DNA of 8,267 nt from Deltaproteobacteria bacterium UBA2385 (GCA_002343455.1 DDSR01000286.1:1-8267), one strand, 5' to 3'. Counted from the stretch's first letter, positions 1 to 5,515 are shown. Notes: generated by a model from the letters alone, not told the origin. A program made the numbers and translations.

Positions 1-2
1 AG

Positions 3-1454
3 TGGGACGAGCCGCTGTTCCTTGGGCCTCCCTCGACGCCCCCCCAGGCAGCGCCCCAGGCGGCCCCCCAGCCGCCCCCAGTCCCGCGGCAGGCGGAAGC
101 CAGCGGCTTCGTCGCCTTCGACGAGGACTCCCAGGACGAGGATCTGGACGAAGCCGAGGAGGAGTACGATCCCTGGGCCGCCCGCCGCGCCGCGCTGGCC
201 GATCAGGACGAGCGGGTCTCGGCCCACCCCGATGAAGAGGCTCCGGCCTCGGAGCCCCTCGACGAGACCATCGACCGGACCCTCGACGAGACCCTCGACG
301 AGACCATCGGCGAGGACGACCCGGTCGGCGACGCGGGCGGCGACCAGGACCGCGACAGGGTTCGCGATGAGGAAAGCGACGAGGACCGCGACGACGTCGA
401 CGAGGACGACGACGACCAGCCGGTCGCCTCGGTCCGCCTGCCGCCAGCACCGCGTCTCGCCGCGCACCACGACGATGAGCTCGACACCCTCAACGACTTC
501 GGCCCGCCTCCGGCCTCGCTGGATGAGACCGTGGACCCCGCCACGGCTCCGGAGGACTCCGGGGCGGTAGCCACCGGGCGGACCGGCAGCGCCTCTCCTC
601 GGACGATCGCCGCGCGCCTCGAGCTCGACACCGGCGAGGTCGTCCCCAGCCCGCGCCTGGCCTCCCCGGCGACCCTGGAGCGGGTGGTCCTCTCCGCCGA
701 GCAGGAGACGGGCTCGGTGCTCCCGGCTCAGCCCAGCCTGCCGGAGTCCCTCACCAACGAGCTGGATGGCGTCCCGGCCGCAGACGACCTCTTGCTCGAC
801 GCGGGCTCGTCCAACGACCGGGCGGTCGGCTCCAACAGCCTGCGCGTCGGTGCCCGACCCACGCCGGCCTTCCGCTCGGCGCCGACCAGCGGCCCGCAGC
901 TCACGGACGACTCACTGGTCGCAGAGGTCTCGCAGCAGCTCGACATCCGGCCGCTGCCCGAGGTCGATCAGGCCGAGGTCGCGGCCGCCGCCAAGGAGGC
1001 CCGCGATGCCGAGGCCAAGGGTGATCTCTCCGGTGCCATCACCGCCTTTGGCGACGCCATCGACCTCGCCCCGGACCGGGTGGAGTTCTGGCTCGGACGG
1101 GGCCGCTGCCACCTCGAGCTCGGCGACTACTCGGCGGCCATGAGCGACTTCCAGCGCTCCGAGGACCTCGCCCCGGGCAAGGCCGAGCCGATGGTCGAGA
1201 TGGGCAACCTGTACTTCGCCCGCAAGGAGTACAGCCGGGCGATCGAGTTCTACGACCACGCCATCGAGATCGACGGCGCGCTGGCCATGGCCCGCTGCCG
1301 CCGCGGCATGTGCCATCACTACCGGCGCAACCACAAGGCCGCCTTCCAGGACCTGCAGCGCGCCTACTCCCTGGACCCCGAGATCCCCAACATCCGCAAG
1401 TACGTACAGATGGCGGTGAAGGCGATGGAGCGTGAGCGACCCGGCAGGCGCTGA
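3..1454 (+). CDS. Acidic/proline-rich protein with C-terminal TPR domain (5' end outside window)
   Basis: The reading frame is open from the first bases of the window to the TGA at 1452-1454, leaving 483 visible residues and a missing N-terminus. The GTG at 531 and other internal start codons lie inside this open frame and are not taken as the start. Visible residues 1-35 are rich in Pro, Gln and Ala. Residues 40-150 are strongly acidic (runs of Asp/Glu) and include a short LDET-type repeat. Residues 150-325 look disordered. Four TPR units follow at about 326-359, 360-393, 394-427 and 428-461, with typical spacing (for example LGRGRCHLELGDYSAAMSDF and MGNLYFARKEYSRAIEFYDH). TPR domains bind proteins, so a scaffold or assembly role is likely, but the partner is unknown. 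The last eight residues (ERERPGRR) are encoded in the first copy of a 25-bp tandem repeat. The full protein is probably much longer, and the missing part could hold a catalytic or receiver domain. Confidence 0.85.
   Translation, partial: WDEPLFLGPPSTPPQAAPQAAPQPPPVPRQAEASGFVAFDEDSQDEDLDEAEEEYDPWAARRAALADQDERVSAHPDEEAPASEPLDETIDRTLDETLDETIGEDDPVGDAGGDQDRDRVRDEESDEDRDDVDEDDDDQPVASVRLPPAPRLAAHHDDELDTLNDFGPPPASLDETVDPATAPEDSGAVATGRTGSASPRTIAARLELDTGEVVPSPRLASPATLERVVLSAEQETGSVLPAQPSLPESLTNELDGVPAADDLLLDAGSSNDRAVGSNSLRVGARPTPAFRSAPTSGPQLTDDSLVAEVSQQLDIRPLPEVDQAEVAAAAKEARDAEAKGDLSGAITAFGDAIDLAPDRVEFWLGRGRCHLELGDYSAAMSDFQRSEDLAPGKAEPMVEMGNLYFARKEYSRAIEFYDHAIEIDGALAMARCRRGMCHHYRRNHKAAFQDLQRAYSLDPEIPNIRKYVQMAVKAMERERPGRR
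258..305 (+). repeat. Four 12-bp in-frame repeats encoding (L/I)D(E/R)T
   Basis: Units at 258-269, 282-293 and 294-305 read CTCGACGAGACC. The unit at 270-281 is a diverged copy (ATCGACCGGACC). Because 12 is a multiple of 3 the array stays in frame and adds LDET IDRT LDET LDET to the acidic linker of the TPR protein. This is typical slippage-prone low-complexity coding DNA in a disordered region. Confidence 0.85.
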
Positions 1455-1502
1455 GCGTGAGCGACCCGGCAGGCGCTGAGCGTGAGCGACCCGGCAGGCG
1501 CT
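1428..1502 (+). repeat. Three identical 25-bp tandem repeats across the end of the TPR gene
   Basis: Units 1428-1452, 1453-1477 and 1478-1502 are identical. Each starts GAGCGTGAGCGACCC and ends GGCAGGCGCT. A decayed fourth copy may start at 1503 (GAGCGGGAG). The first unit encodes the last residues of the TPR protein, and the stop codon TGA straddles the unit 1/unit 2 junction. The period is not a multiple of 3, so expansion was tolerated only because the stop precedes units 2 and 3. Exact identity suggests recent duplication by slippage. The array ends about 130 bases upstream of the predicted sigma-54 transcription start, within enhancer range. Confidence 0.95.
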
Positions 1503-1551
1503 GAGCGGGAGTGGGAGCGCGCAGGAGGCTACGCGGCGACGCCGGCCAGGT

Positions 1552-1567
1552 GCGAAGCGGGCTTCGC
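1552..1567. promoter_or_regulatory. 16-bp palindrome, candidate enhancer-binding site or terminator hairpin
   Basis: GCGAAGC at 1552-1558 and GCTTCGC at 1561-1567 are perfect inverted repeats separated by GG. The centre lies about 76 bases upstream of the predicted sigma-54 start near 1636, a reasonable place for an activator dimer. As RNA it would fold into a six-pair stem with a CGGG loop and could end transcription of the TPR gene 98 bases upstream, but no T-run follows. The sequence alone does not decide between the two roles. Confidence 0.5.
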
Positions 1568-1609
1568 GCTTTCGGGTCACAAGATGTTGAAATCCCGTAA
1601 TCGACCGAA

Positions 1610-1625
1610 TGGCACGAGCCTTGCT
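1610..1625 (+). promoter_or_regulatory. Sigma-54 (RpoN) promoter, -24/-12 type
   Basis: The sequence TGGCACG-AGCC-TTGCT matches the sigma-54 consensus TGGCACG-N4-TTGCW at every defined position. The invariant GG (1611-1612) and GC (1623-1624) are separated by exactly 10 bases. Taking 1624 as -12 puts the transcription start near 1636, giving a leader of about 20 bases before the ATG at 1656. Sigma-54 holoenzyme needs an ATP-dependent enhancer-binding protein, so this gene should be silent until an activator signals. That activator is not encoded in the window. Confidence 0.85.
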
Positions 1626-1632
1626 GTATTTC

Positions 1633-1656
1633 TGGTCACCCTCCACGGAGTGACCA
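1633..1656. promoter_or_regulatory. Inverted repeat across the predicted transcription start and leader of the small gene
   Basis: TGGTCAC (1633-1639) and GTGACCA (1650-1656) are perfect 7-base inverted repeats with a 10-base spacer. They run from just before the predicted +1 to the A of the start codon and bracket the GGAG ribosome binding site (1647-1650). Another GGTCAC half-site lies at 1575-1580. If transcription starts near 1636 only part of the left arm is in the RNA, so a DNA operator is a better reading than an RNA hairpin. A start two or three bases earlier would make a hairpin masking the start site possible. Confidence 0.4.
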
Positions 1657-1835
1657 TGTCGCCTCAAGTCGAAGCCCAGCTCCTCGAGAACCGCAACAAG
1701 TCCGTCGCCAAGAGCCTTTACCGGCAGCTTCGGGCCGAGGGCTACACCCACCAGCAGATCATCGAGCTCTCCAGCAGCCTGCTCGACCAGGTCACCGAGG
1801 ATCTGCGGGAGCACAACTGCGCTGAGGCCCGCTGA
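1656..1835 (+). CDS. Small helical protein of unknown function under sigma-54 control
   Basis: The gene encodes 59 residues starting MSPQVEAQLLENRNKSVAKS. The frame is open upstream to a GTG at 1482, but that start would precede the promoter. The ATG at 1656 has GGAG five bases upstream and lies about 20 bases after the predicted transcription start. No signal peptide or membrane segment is seen. The protein looks entirely helical: residues about 3-28 form a charged helix, GYTH makes a turn, and residues about 33-54 form an amphipathic helix (QQIIELSSSLLDQVTEDLR). The pattern RAEGYTHQQIIELSSSLL vaguely recalls a helix-turn-helix but is too short and lacks a clear recognition helix. A single Cys lies near the C-terminus. 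I do not recognise the family. A small regulator, adaptor or dimerising protein induced by a specific signal is possible. The gene ends one base before the convergent thyX stop codon. Confidence 0.75.
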   Translation: MSPQVEAQLLENRNKSVAKSLYRQLRAEGYTHQQIIELSSSLLDQVTEDLREHNCAEAR

Positions 1836-1836
1836 G

Positions 1837-2736
1837 TCAGGCCTCCAGCACAGCCTGGAGCTCCCGCCACTCGCGCGCCGAGAGCCCGCTGTCCTGCTGG
1901 GTCACCGCCTCACCGCGCAGGCGCCGACGCACCACCTCCAGGGCCTGCCTCGACAGGCCCACGCCTCCGACCCGGTAGTCCTGGAAGGCCTCCCAGGCGA
2001 CGGGGACCCAGTCCGCGACGATCTGGCCGATGGCCTCGGCGAAGACGCGGATCTCGTGCTGGGCGTGGCTGTCCAGGCGCAGGGAGAGGAAGTGCAGGAG
2101 GTTGTGCAGGTCGATCTTCCAGTACCACTGCGTGTAGGCCGACAGCGGCAGGCCGATGCGGGCCAGCTCGCGGGCGAGGCCGTGCTCGTCGAGCAGCTCA
2201 CCGTAAGAGGCGAAGGCCTGCCCGGCGTCGCGCTTGAGCAGCTCCAGGGCGCGGGCGGCGGCGACCGGATCGAGCAGCTCGCCGCGACCCTGGCGGTTGT
2301 CCTTGGCCTGCCGGGCCAGCTCTTCGGGCCGAGGGATGTAGAACTCGCTGTCCAGCACCGAGTAGCGGGCGCTGTACTCGTTGACGTTGGCCATGCGGTG
2401 GCGGATCCACTGGCGGGCCACGAACATCGGCAGCTTGACGTGCAGCTTCAGCTCGCACATCTCGAAGGGGGTCGTGTGCCGGTGGCGCATCAGGTAGCGG
2501 ATCAGCCCGCGGTCGTCGCTGACGGCGCGGGTGCCTCGCCCGTAGGAGACGCGGGCGGCCTGCACGATGGCCCCGTCGTCGCCCATGTAGTCGACCAGCC
2601 GCACGAAGCCGTGGTCCAGGCAGGGGATCGGCAGCAGCATCCGCTCTTCGAGGGCGGGCACGGTGGGGCGCCGAGTCGTGGCGGAGAGATCGCGGGCGGC
2701 GTCGAGCGCGGCCTGATCCTCGGGGCTGAGCTTCAT
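1837..2736 (-). CDS. thyX: Flavin-dependent thymidylate synthase ThyX
   Basis: The product converts dUMP to dTMP using FAD, NADPH and methylenetetrahydrofolate, releasing tetrahydrofolate rather than dihydrofolate. It is normally a cytosolic homotetramer. The 299-residue protein carries the ThyX signature RHRX7S: RHRMANVNEYS at 112-122, followed by AR. It also has the upstream conserved RHRHTTPFEMCELKLHVKLP around residues 84-103 and the C-terminal QWYWKIDLHNLLHFLSLRLD region around 203-222. The N-terminal extension and overall length resemble the long form common in Alphaproteobacteria and Rickettsiales rather than the roughly 220-residue Thermotoga form. The ATG at 2736 has GGGAGG (2741-2746) four bases upstream, supporting this start. 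The last codons contain a CTCCAG/CTGGAG inverted repeat. It is transcribed divergently from the DUF5522 gene and convergently with the sigma-54 small gene. No thyA is present in the window. Confidence 0.97.
   Translation of the reverse strand: MKLSPEDQAALDAARDLSATTRRPTVPALEERMLLPIPCLDHGFVRLVDYMGDDGAIVQAARVSYGRGTRAVSDDRGLIRYLMRHRHTTPFEMCELKLHVKLPMFVARQWIRHRMANVNEYSARYSVLDSEFYIPRPEELARQAKDNRQGRGELLDPVAAARALELLKRDAGQAFASYGELLDEHGLARELARIGLPLSAYTQWYWKIDLHNLLHFLSLRLDSHAQHEIRVFAEAIGQIVADWVPVAWEAFQDYRVGGVGLSRQALEVVRRRLRGEAVTQQDSGLSAREWRELQAVLEA
1843..1860 (+). terminator. Candidate terminator hairpin of the small sigma-54 gene, inside the thyX 3' end
   Basis: CTCCAG (1843-1848) and CTGGAG (1855-1860) form a perfect 6-bp stem with a 6-base loop, starting 8 bases after the small gene's stop codon. 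No T-run follows. It lies within the last codons of thyX, so on the minus strand it is coding sequence. With only one base between the two genes, any terminator of the small gene must lie inside thyX, and this is the nearest hairpin. Confidence 0.3.
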
Positions 2737-2769
2737 GGGACCTCCCGGGTAGCGAGCCGGTATATCGCC

Positions 2770-2797
2770 TCGACAGGGCCCGGGAGTACCTTATAGC
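2770..2797 (+). promoter_or_regulatory. Possible sigma-70-type promoter for the DUF5522 gene, giving a leaderless mRNA
   Basis: TCGACA (2770-2775, five of six matches to TTGACA) and TATAGC (2792-2797, four of six matches to TATAAT) are 16 bases apart. Transcription would start at about 2804-2805, right at the ATG (2805). This agrees with the absence of a Shine-Dalgarno sequence before that ATG. The 68-base gap between thyX and this gene must also hold the thyX promoter, for which I see no convincing -35/-10 pair. Confidence 0.35.
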
Positions 2798-2804
2798 GGC
2801 CACC

Positions 2805-3014
2805 ATGAGCCTGCCCGACAACCTCGTCCGCATCCACGACGCCGCCTGCAGGCGCAAGGACGCGGGCTACATCGATCCCACGACCGGGCTCTTCGTGCTC
2901 TCGGCCTGGTACCTGGACCAGCGTGGCTACTGCTGCGGCACCGGCTGTCGGCACTGTCCTTATCCCGAGGAGGAGCAGATCCGGGCCAACCGGCCGCGCA
3001 AGGCCTCCGGCTGA
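2805..3014 (+). CDS. DUF5522 family small cysteine-motif protein
   Basis: The gene encodes 69 residues. The hallmark is CCGTGCRHCPY at residues 43-53, preceded by IDPTTGLFVLSAWYLDQRGY, which matches the DUF5522 layout (a G-x-x-V/F-x-x-(T/S)-x-x-Y/W-(H/L)-L-x-RGYCCG pattern leading into GCRHCPY). Related CCGxGCxxCxY motifs occur in eukaryotic oxidoreductase-like domains. The clustered Cys43, Cys44, Cys48 and Cys51 suggest binding of a metal or Fe-S cluster, or redox chemistry, but no function is established that I know of. No signal peptide is seen, so it is probably cytosolic. The start has no Shine-Dalgarno, and a -10-like TATAGC just upstream suggests a leaderless transcript. The next gene starts 41 bases downstream on the same strand with its own strong ribosome binding site. 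Confidence 0.88.
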   Translation: MSLPDNLVRIHDAACRRKDAGYIDPTTGLFVLSAWYLDQRGYCCGTGCRHCPYPEEEQIRANRPRKASG

Positions 3015-3055
3015 GGACACGCTGCGGGTGTTAGGCGCGCTGCTCGGAGGCTTCC

Positions 3056-4204
3056 ATGAACGACGAGATCGCCGAGAAGGCCATGCGCGCGCTGCGCGGT
3101 GACGACCCCCGGGCGGCGCGCAGCACCCTGGCCCGCCTGCTGGAGCAGGCCCCCGAGCGGCTGGACATCCAGCACGCCATGGCCGTCACCGAGCTGCGCC
3201 TGGGCGAGGCCGAGTCGGCGCTGGAGCGGCTGGACAAGGCCGAGCGCCAGGCCCGGGCCCAGGCGGACGAGACCGCCGCCGCCTTGATGGGCAACCTGAT
3301 CCTGACCAAGGCCGCCGCCTGCGAGGACCTCTACGATCCCGCCGGGGCCGAGGCCTGCTACCGCGAGGTCAGCGCCAACGAAGAGGGCAACCCGCGAGCT
3401 TCCCTGGGCCTCGCCTACCTGCTCTTCGCCTGGGGCCGCCTGGACGAGGGCAAGGCCGCGCTGGAATCCTACCTCCAGGCCGGGCTGGACGAGGCCGAGG
3501 CGCTGGATGGCAACCGCGCCTTCCTGACCTCGCTGCGCGCCTTCGAGGCCGGCGACCTGCACCCCCGCATCTTCGTCGAGGCCCACCGGGGCGCCTATGT
3601 CGAGTTCTTCGACCACCACGCCCGCCAGATGGAGGCCAAGGGCTGGATCGCCGAGCCCGCCCGCATGAAGCGCGGCGACGACGGGGCCATCGTGCCTGTC
3701 ATCGCCGAGGGCGCGCGCCCCTACGCCGCCGAGCGCATGGACCTCGTCGACCCCAGCACCGGCCAGCACGGCATGGTCGGCGACGAGCCGATGATCGTCG
3801 CCCAGGCCGGCTTCGAGCCCCTCGCCCGCGCCCCCGTGCTGCTGCGCTGGCCCGAGCGCGACCTCCCCTTCCCAGCCTGGATCAGCACCACCTGCCCCTG
3901 GAACCACCTGCGCATCCAGGTCGCCCTGGCCGAGCCCTCCAGCGCCGCCGCCGAGGAGCTCGACGCGATCATCGGGGACTGGTACCGCGCGGGCTTCGAC
4001 GGCGCCTTCGGGACCCACGATCGCGGCCGGCTGCACACCATCGACGACCCCGAGTCGCCGCGCGACGCCATCATCGCCTGGAACGTCGACTGCGGTCGGG
4101 CCGAGGCCCGGGCCGTCGACGACCTCTTCAAGCGCCTCAGCGTCCTGCACGAGCAGGTGCCCCTGCGGCAGGTCGTCATCGGCCGCGGCTACGTCCCAGA
4201 TTGA
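3056..4204 (+). CDS. TPR-domain protein with an uncharacterised C-terminal domain
   Basis: The protein has 382 residues; the ATG has GGAGG (3046-3050) five bases upstream. Residues about 5-165 are alpha-helical TPR-like repeats (for example NPRASLGLAYLLFAWGRLDE around 112-131), without a signal peptide. Residues about 170-382 form a separate alpha/beta domain I do not recognise. Landmarks are EFFDHHARQMEAKGW (183-197), LPFPAWISTTCPWNHLRIQVAL (270-291), and two beta-alpha-beta-like stretches, 285-320 and 336-378 (AIIAWNVDCGRAEARAVDDL, then PLRQVVIGRG). The latter suggests a ferredoxin-like fold with two half-repeats, which is inference from hydrophobicity pattern only. TPRs imply protein binding, so the C-terminal domain may be the effector. 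It could be co-transcribed with the DUF5522 gene 41 bases upstream. It ends 16 bases from the convergent amidotransferase gene. Confidence 0.85.
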   Translation: MNDEIAEKAMRALRGDDPRAARSTLARLLEQAPERLDIQHAMAVTELRLGEAESALERLDKAERQARAQADETAAALMGNLILTKAAACEDLYDPAGAEACYREVSANEEGNPRASLGLAYLLFAWGRLDEGKAALESYLQAGLDEAEALDGNRAFLTSLRAFEAGDLHPRIFVEAHRGAYVEFFDHHARQMEAKGWIAEPARMKRGDDGAIVPVIAEGARPYAAERMDLVDPSTGQHGMVGDEPMIVAQAGFEPLARAPVLLRWPERDLPFPAWISTTCPWNHLRIQVALAEPSSAAAEELDAIIGDWYRAGFDGAFGTHDRGRLHTIDDPESPRDAIIAWNVDCGRAEARAVDDLFKRLSVLHEQVPLRQVVIGRGYVPD

Positions 4205-4223
4205 GGTCCGGGCCTGAGCCTCA
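4202..4223. terminator. Symmetric inverted repeat between two convergent stop codons
   Basis: TGAGG (4202-4206) and CCTCA (4219-4223) are inverted repeats with a 12-base GC-rich loop. The arms include the stop codons of both convergent genes. A nested GGGC/GCCT stem with a CTGA loop (4210-4221) is also possible. It could serve as a weak bidirectional terminator, but the stem is short and no T-run flanks it. Confidence 0.3.
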
Positions 4224-4967
4224 GCCCTTCCGTCGCGTCTTGACCTCGCGGGCCAGCTCCACCATCGCCGGCAGCAGCCGCTGCACCTCTCCGGTGTCTT
4301 TCCAGCCGGCGATGCGCTCCACGACCTGGTCGTAGGCGTCGTGGTCGTAGTGGTCCTTGTAGTGCTCGAAGCGGGAGAGCGTCAGCTCGCTGGTCAGCTC
4401 GGGGTGGAACTGCGCGGCCCAGAAGCGCGAGCCGTCCACCCGGAAGGCTTCGAAGCGAGGGGGGCCCTCGGCCAGCGGGCTGGGGCTCTCGGCGAGCAAG
4501 CTGACGCCGGAGGGCAGCTCCACGACGTGGTCGTGGTGGCCGAACTGCGTCCGGAAGCGCTCGGGCAGCACCCCGAAGACCGGATCCTCCGCCGCGGCGG
4601 CCGAGCGGTCCACCTCGTAGGCCCCCAGCCGGGCGAGGCCGTCGTCGCGCACGACCCGGCCTCCCAGCGCCAGGGCGAGGCCCTGGTAGCCGAAGCAGCT
4701 CCCCCAGGCCGGCACCCCGCGCTCGGCCACCACCACCAGGAAGTCGAGCATCTTGCGGACCCAGTCGTGCGGGTCCAGCACGCTGTAGGCGCCGCTGCCC
4801 CCGAAGAGCAGCAGGTCCGCCTCCAGCTCGGCCTCGCCTAGCGCCCCTGCCGTCGCCTGGACCACCCGCAGCGGCAGGCCGGTGAAGCGCTCGAAGCAGT
4901 GCAGCTCGTGGGCCGCCATCGGGTCGTCGGGATCCCGCAGCGAGACCAGCACAGCGTCCAGGCTCAC
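4221..4967 (-). CDS. Class I glutamine amidotransferase-like protein
   Basis: The 248-residue protein has the class I amidotransferase (GATase1) fold. It shows LLLFGGSGAYSV (53-63) for the oxyanion strand, WGSCFGYQGLALALGG (88-103) with the nucleophile Cys91, FGHHDHVVELP (142-152), and AAQFHPELTSE (184-194) with catalytic His188 and Glu190. The triad is complete, so glutamine hydrolysis or a related gamma-glutamyl reaction is plausible. It resembles stand-alone GuaA-glutaminase-like proteins; no synthase partner domain is fused or adjacent, so the acceptor is unknown. The start is GTG at 4967, overlapping the upstream gene's TGA as GTGA (4964-4967), with a purine-rich TGGGGG shortly before it. 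This predicts translational coupling with the membrane-anchored protein. A basic tail (KTRRKG) ends the protein. Confidence 0.9.
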   Translation of the reverse strand: MSLDAVLVSLRDPDDPMAAHELHCFERFTGLPLRVVQATAGALGEAELEADLLLFGGSGAYSVLDPHDWVRKMLDFLVVVAERGVPAWGSCFGYQGLALALGGRVVRDDGLARLGAYEVDRSAAAAEDPVFGVLPERFRTQFGHHDHVVELPSGVSLLAESPSPLAEGPPRFEAFRVDGSRFWAAQFHPELTSELTLSRFEHYKDHYDHDAYDQVVERIAGWKDTGEVQRLLPAMVELAREVKTRRKG

Positions 4968-5515
4968 AGCGCCCCCAGGAAGCCGAAGATGAAGCTGCTC
5001 ATGAAGGTGAGGCCGCAGCAGCCGGCCGCCAGCACCAGCATCCCGCCCACCACCGCCAGCAGGAAGCGCGGGTCCGGCCCGCTGCTCTGGACGTCAGCGT
5101 CCACCTGCCGGGCCTGGACGACGCCGGCGCCGTCGACCGCGCCGCTCCAGGCGGCCAGGAAGGGCTCCAGGTAGGGGAAGACGTTGGGGTCGTCGATGTC
5201 GAGCAGGACCAGCGGCTCGGGCAGGCCGTGCAGCTCCAGGCGCGCTGCCGAGGTCGGCGTGCGCGGGTAGCGGGCGAGGCGGATCTGCGCGCTTGGCGCG
5301 GCGTGCCGGGCGACCGGCTGCCAGGCGCCCCCGTGTGGGGCCTGGACCAGCACGATGGCGAGCAGGCGCTGCGCAGAGGGGCCCTGCGCCAGGGCCAGCT
5401 GGACCCAGACCCGCGCGCCGTTGGCCTTGGCGGGCCCCGCCCCGGCCATGGTGGCGTCGATCTGCTCGCCGGGCGCCAGCAGGTCGACGAAGGGCGTAGC
5501 GGCTTCGGTGCTCAT
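4964..5515 (-). CDS. Hypothetical protein with a C-terminal membrane anchor
   Basis: The protein has 183 residues. No N-terminal signal is visible. Residues 1-145 form a soluble region rich in Ala, Pro and Val with beta-type stretches (RVWVQLALAQ at 35-44, LLAIVLVQAP at 51-60, PLVLLDIDDPNVFPYLEPFL at 101-120). After a short polar segment (SSGPDPR), residues 151-183 are strongly hydrophobic, with a CC pair at 166-167, and reach the C-terminus. This is either one long tail anchor or a tight hairpin of two segments. If it is tail-anchored, the soluble domain would face the cytoplasm. The ATG at 5515 has GGAGGAG (5524-5530) eight bases upstream. It is the first gene of a two-gene operon with the amidotransferase, overlapping it by 4 bases. 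I do not recognise the family. Confidence 0.8.
   Translation of the reverse strand: MSTEAATPFVDLLAPGEQIDATMAGAGPAKANGARVWVQLALAQGPSAQRLLAIVLVQAPHGGAWQPVARHAAPSAQIRLARYPRTPTSAARLELHGLPEPLVLLDIDDPNVFPYLEPFLAAWSGAVDGAGVVQARQVDADVQSSGPDPRFLLAVVGGMLVLAAGCCGLTFMSSFIFGFLGAL

Noticed and set aside
1428..1502. The 25-bp repeats as a CRISPR array
   Set aside because: The units are directly contiguous with no spacers and overlap a coding sequence, so this is an ordinary tandem repeat.
1482..1655. N-terminal extension of the small gene from the GTG at 1482
   Set aside because: It would start inside the tandem repeat and upstream of the predicted sigma-54 start. The ATG at 1656 has its own GGAG and proper leader length.
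912..1814. 300-codon minus-strand ORF opposite the TPR gene and the small gene
   Set aside because: It is antisense to well-supported genes, its composition is Gly/Val/Leu/Ala-rich without motifs, and it is explained by the high GC third-position bias of the plus-strand genes.
2056..2796. 246-codon plus-strand ORF opposite thyX
   Set aside because: ThyX is certain on the other strand; this frame is Gly/Val/Gln-rich without any recognisable motif.
3015..3055. ACAC/GTGT hairpin between the DUF5522 and TPR genes as a terminator
   Set aside because: A 4-bp stem with a 7-base loop is too weak to support a call.
2960..4150. 396-codon minus-strand ORF opposite the TPR/unknown-domain gene
   Set aside because: It is a mirror of the real plus-strand gene, shows no domain and is typical antisense spurious coding in GC-rich DNA. 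The plus-strand frame has TPR pattern and a strong Shine-Dalgarno.
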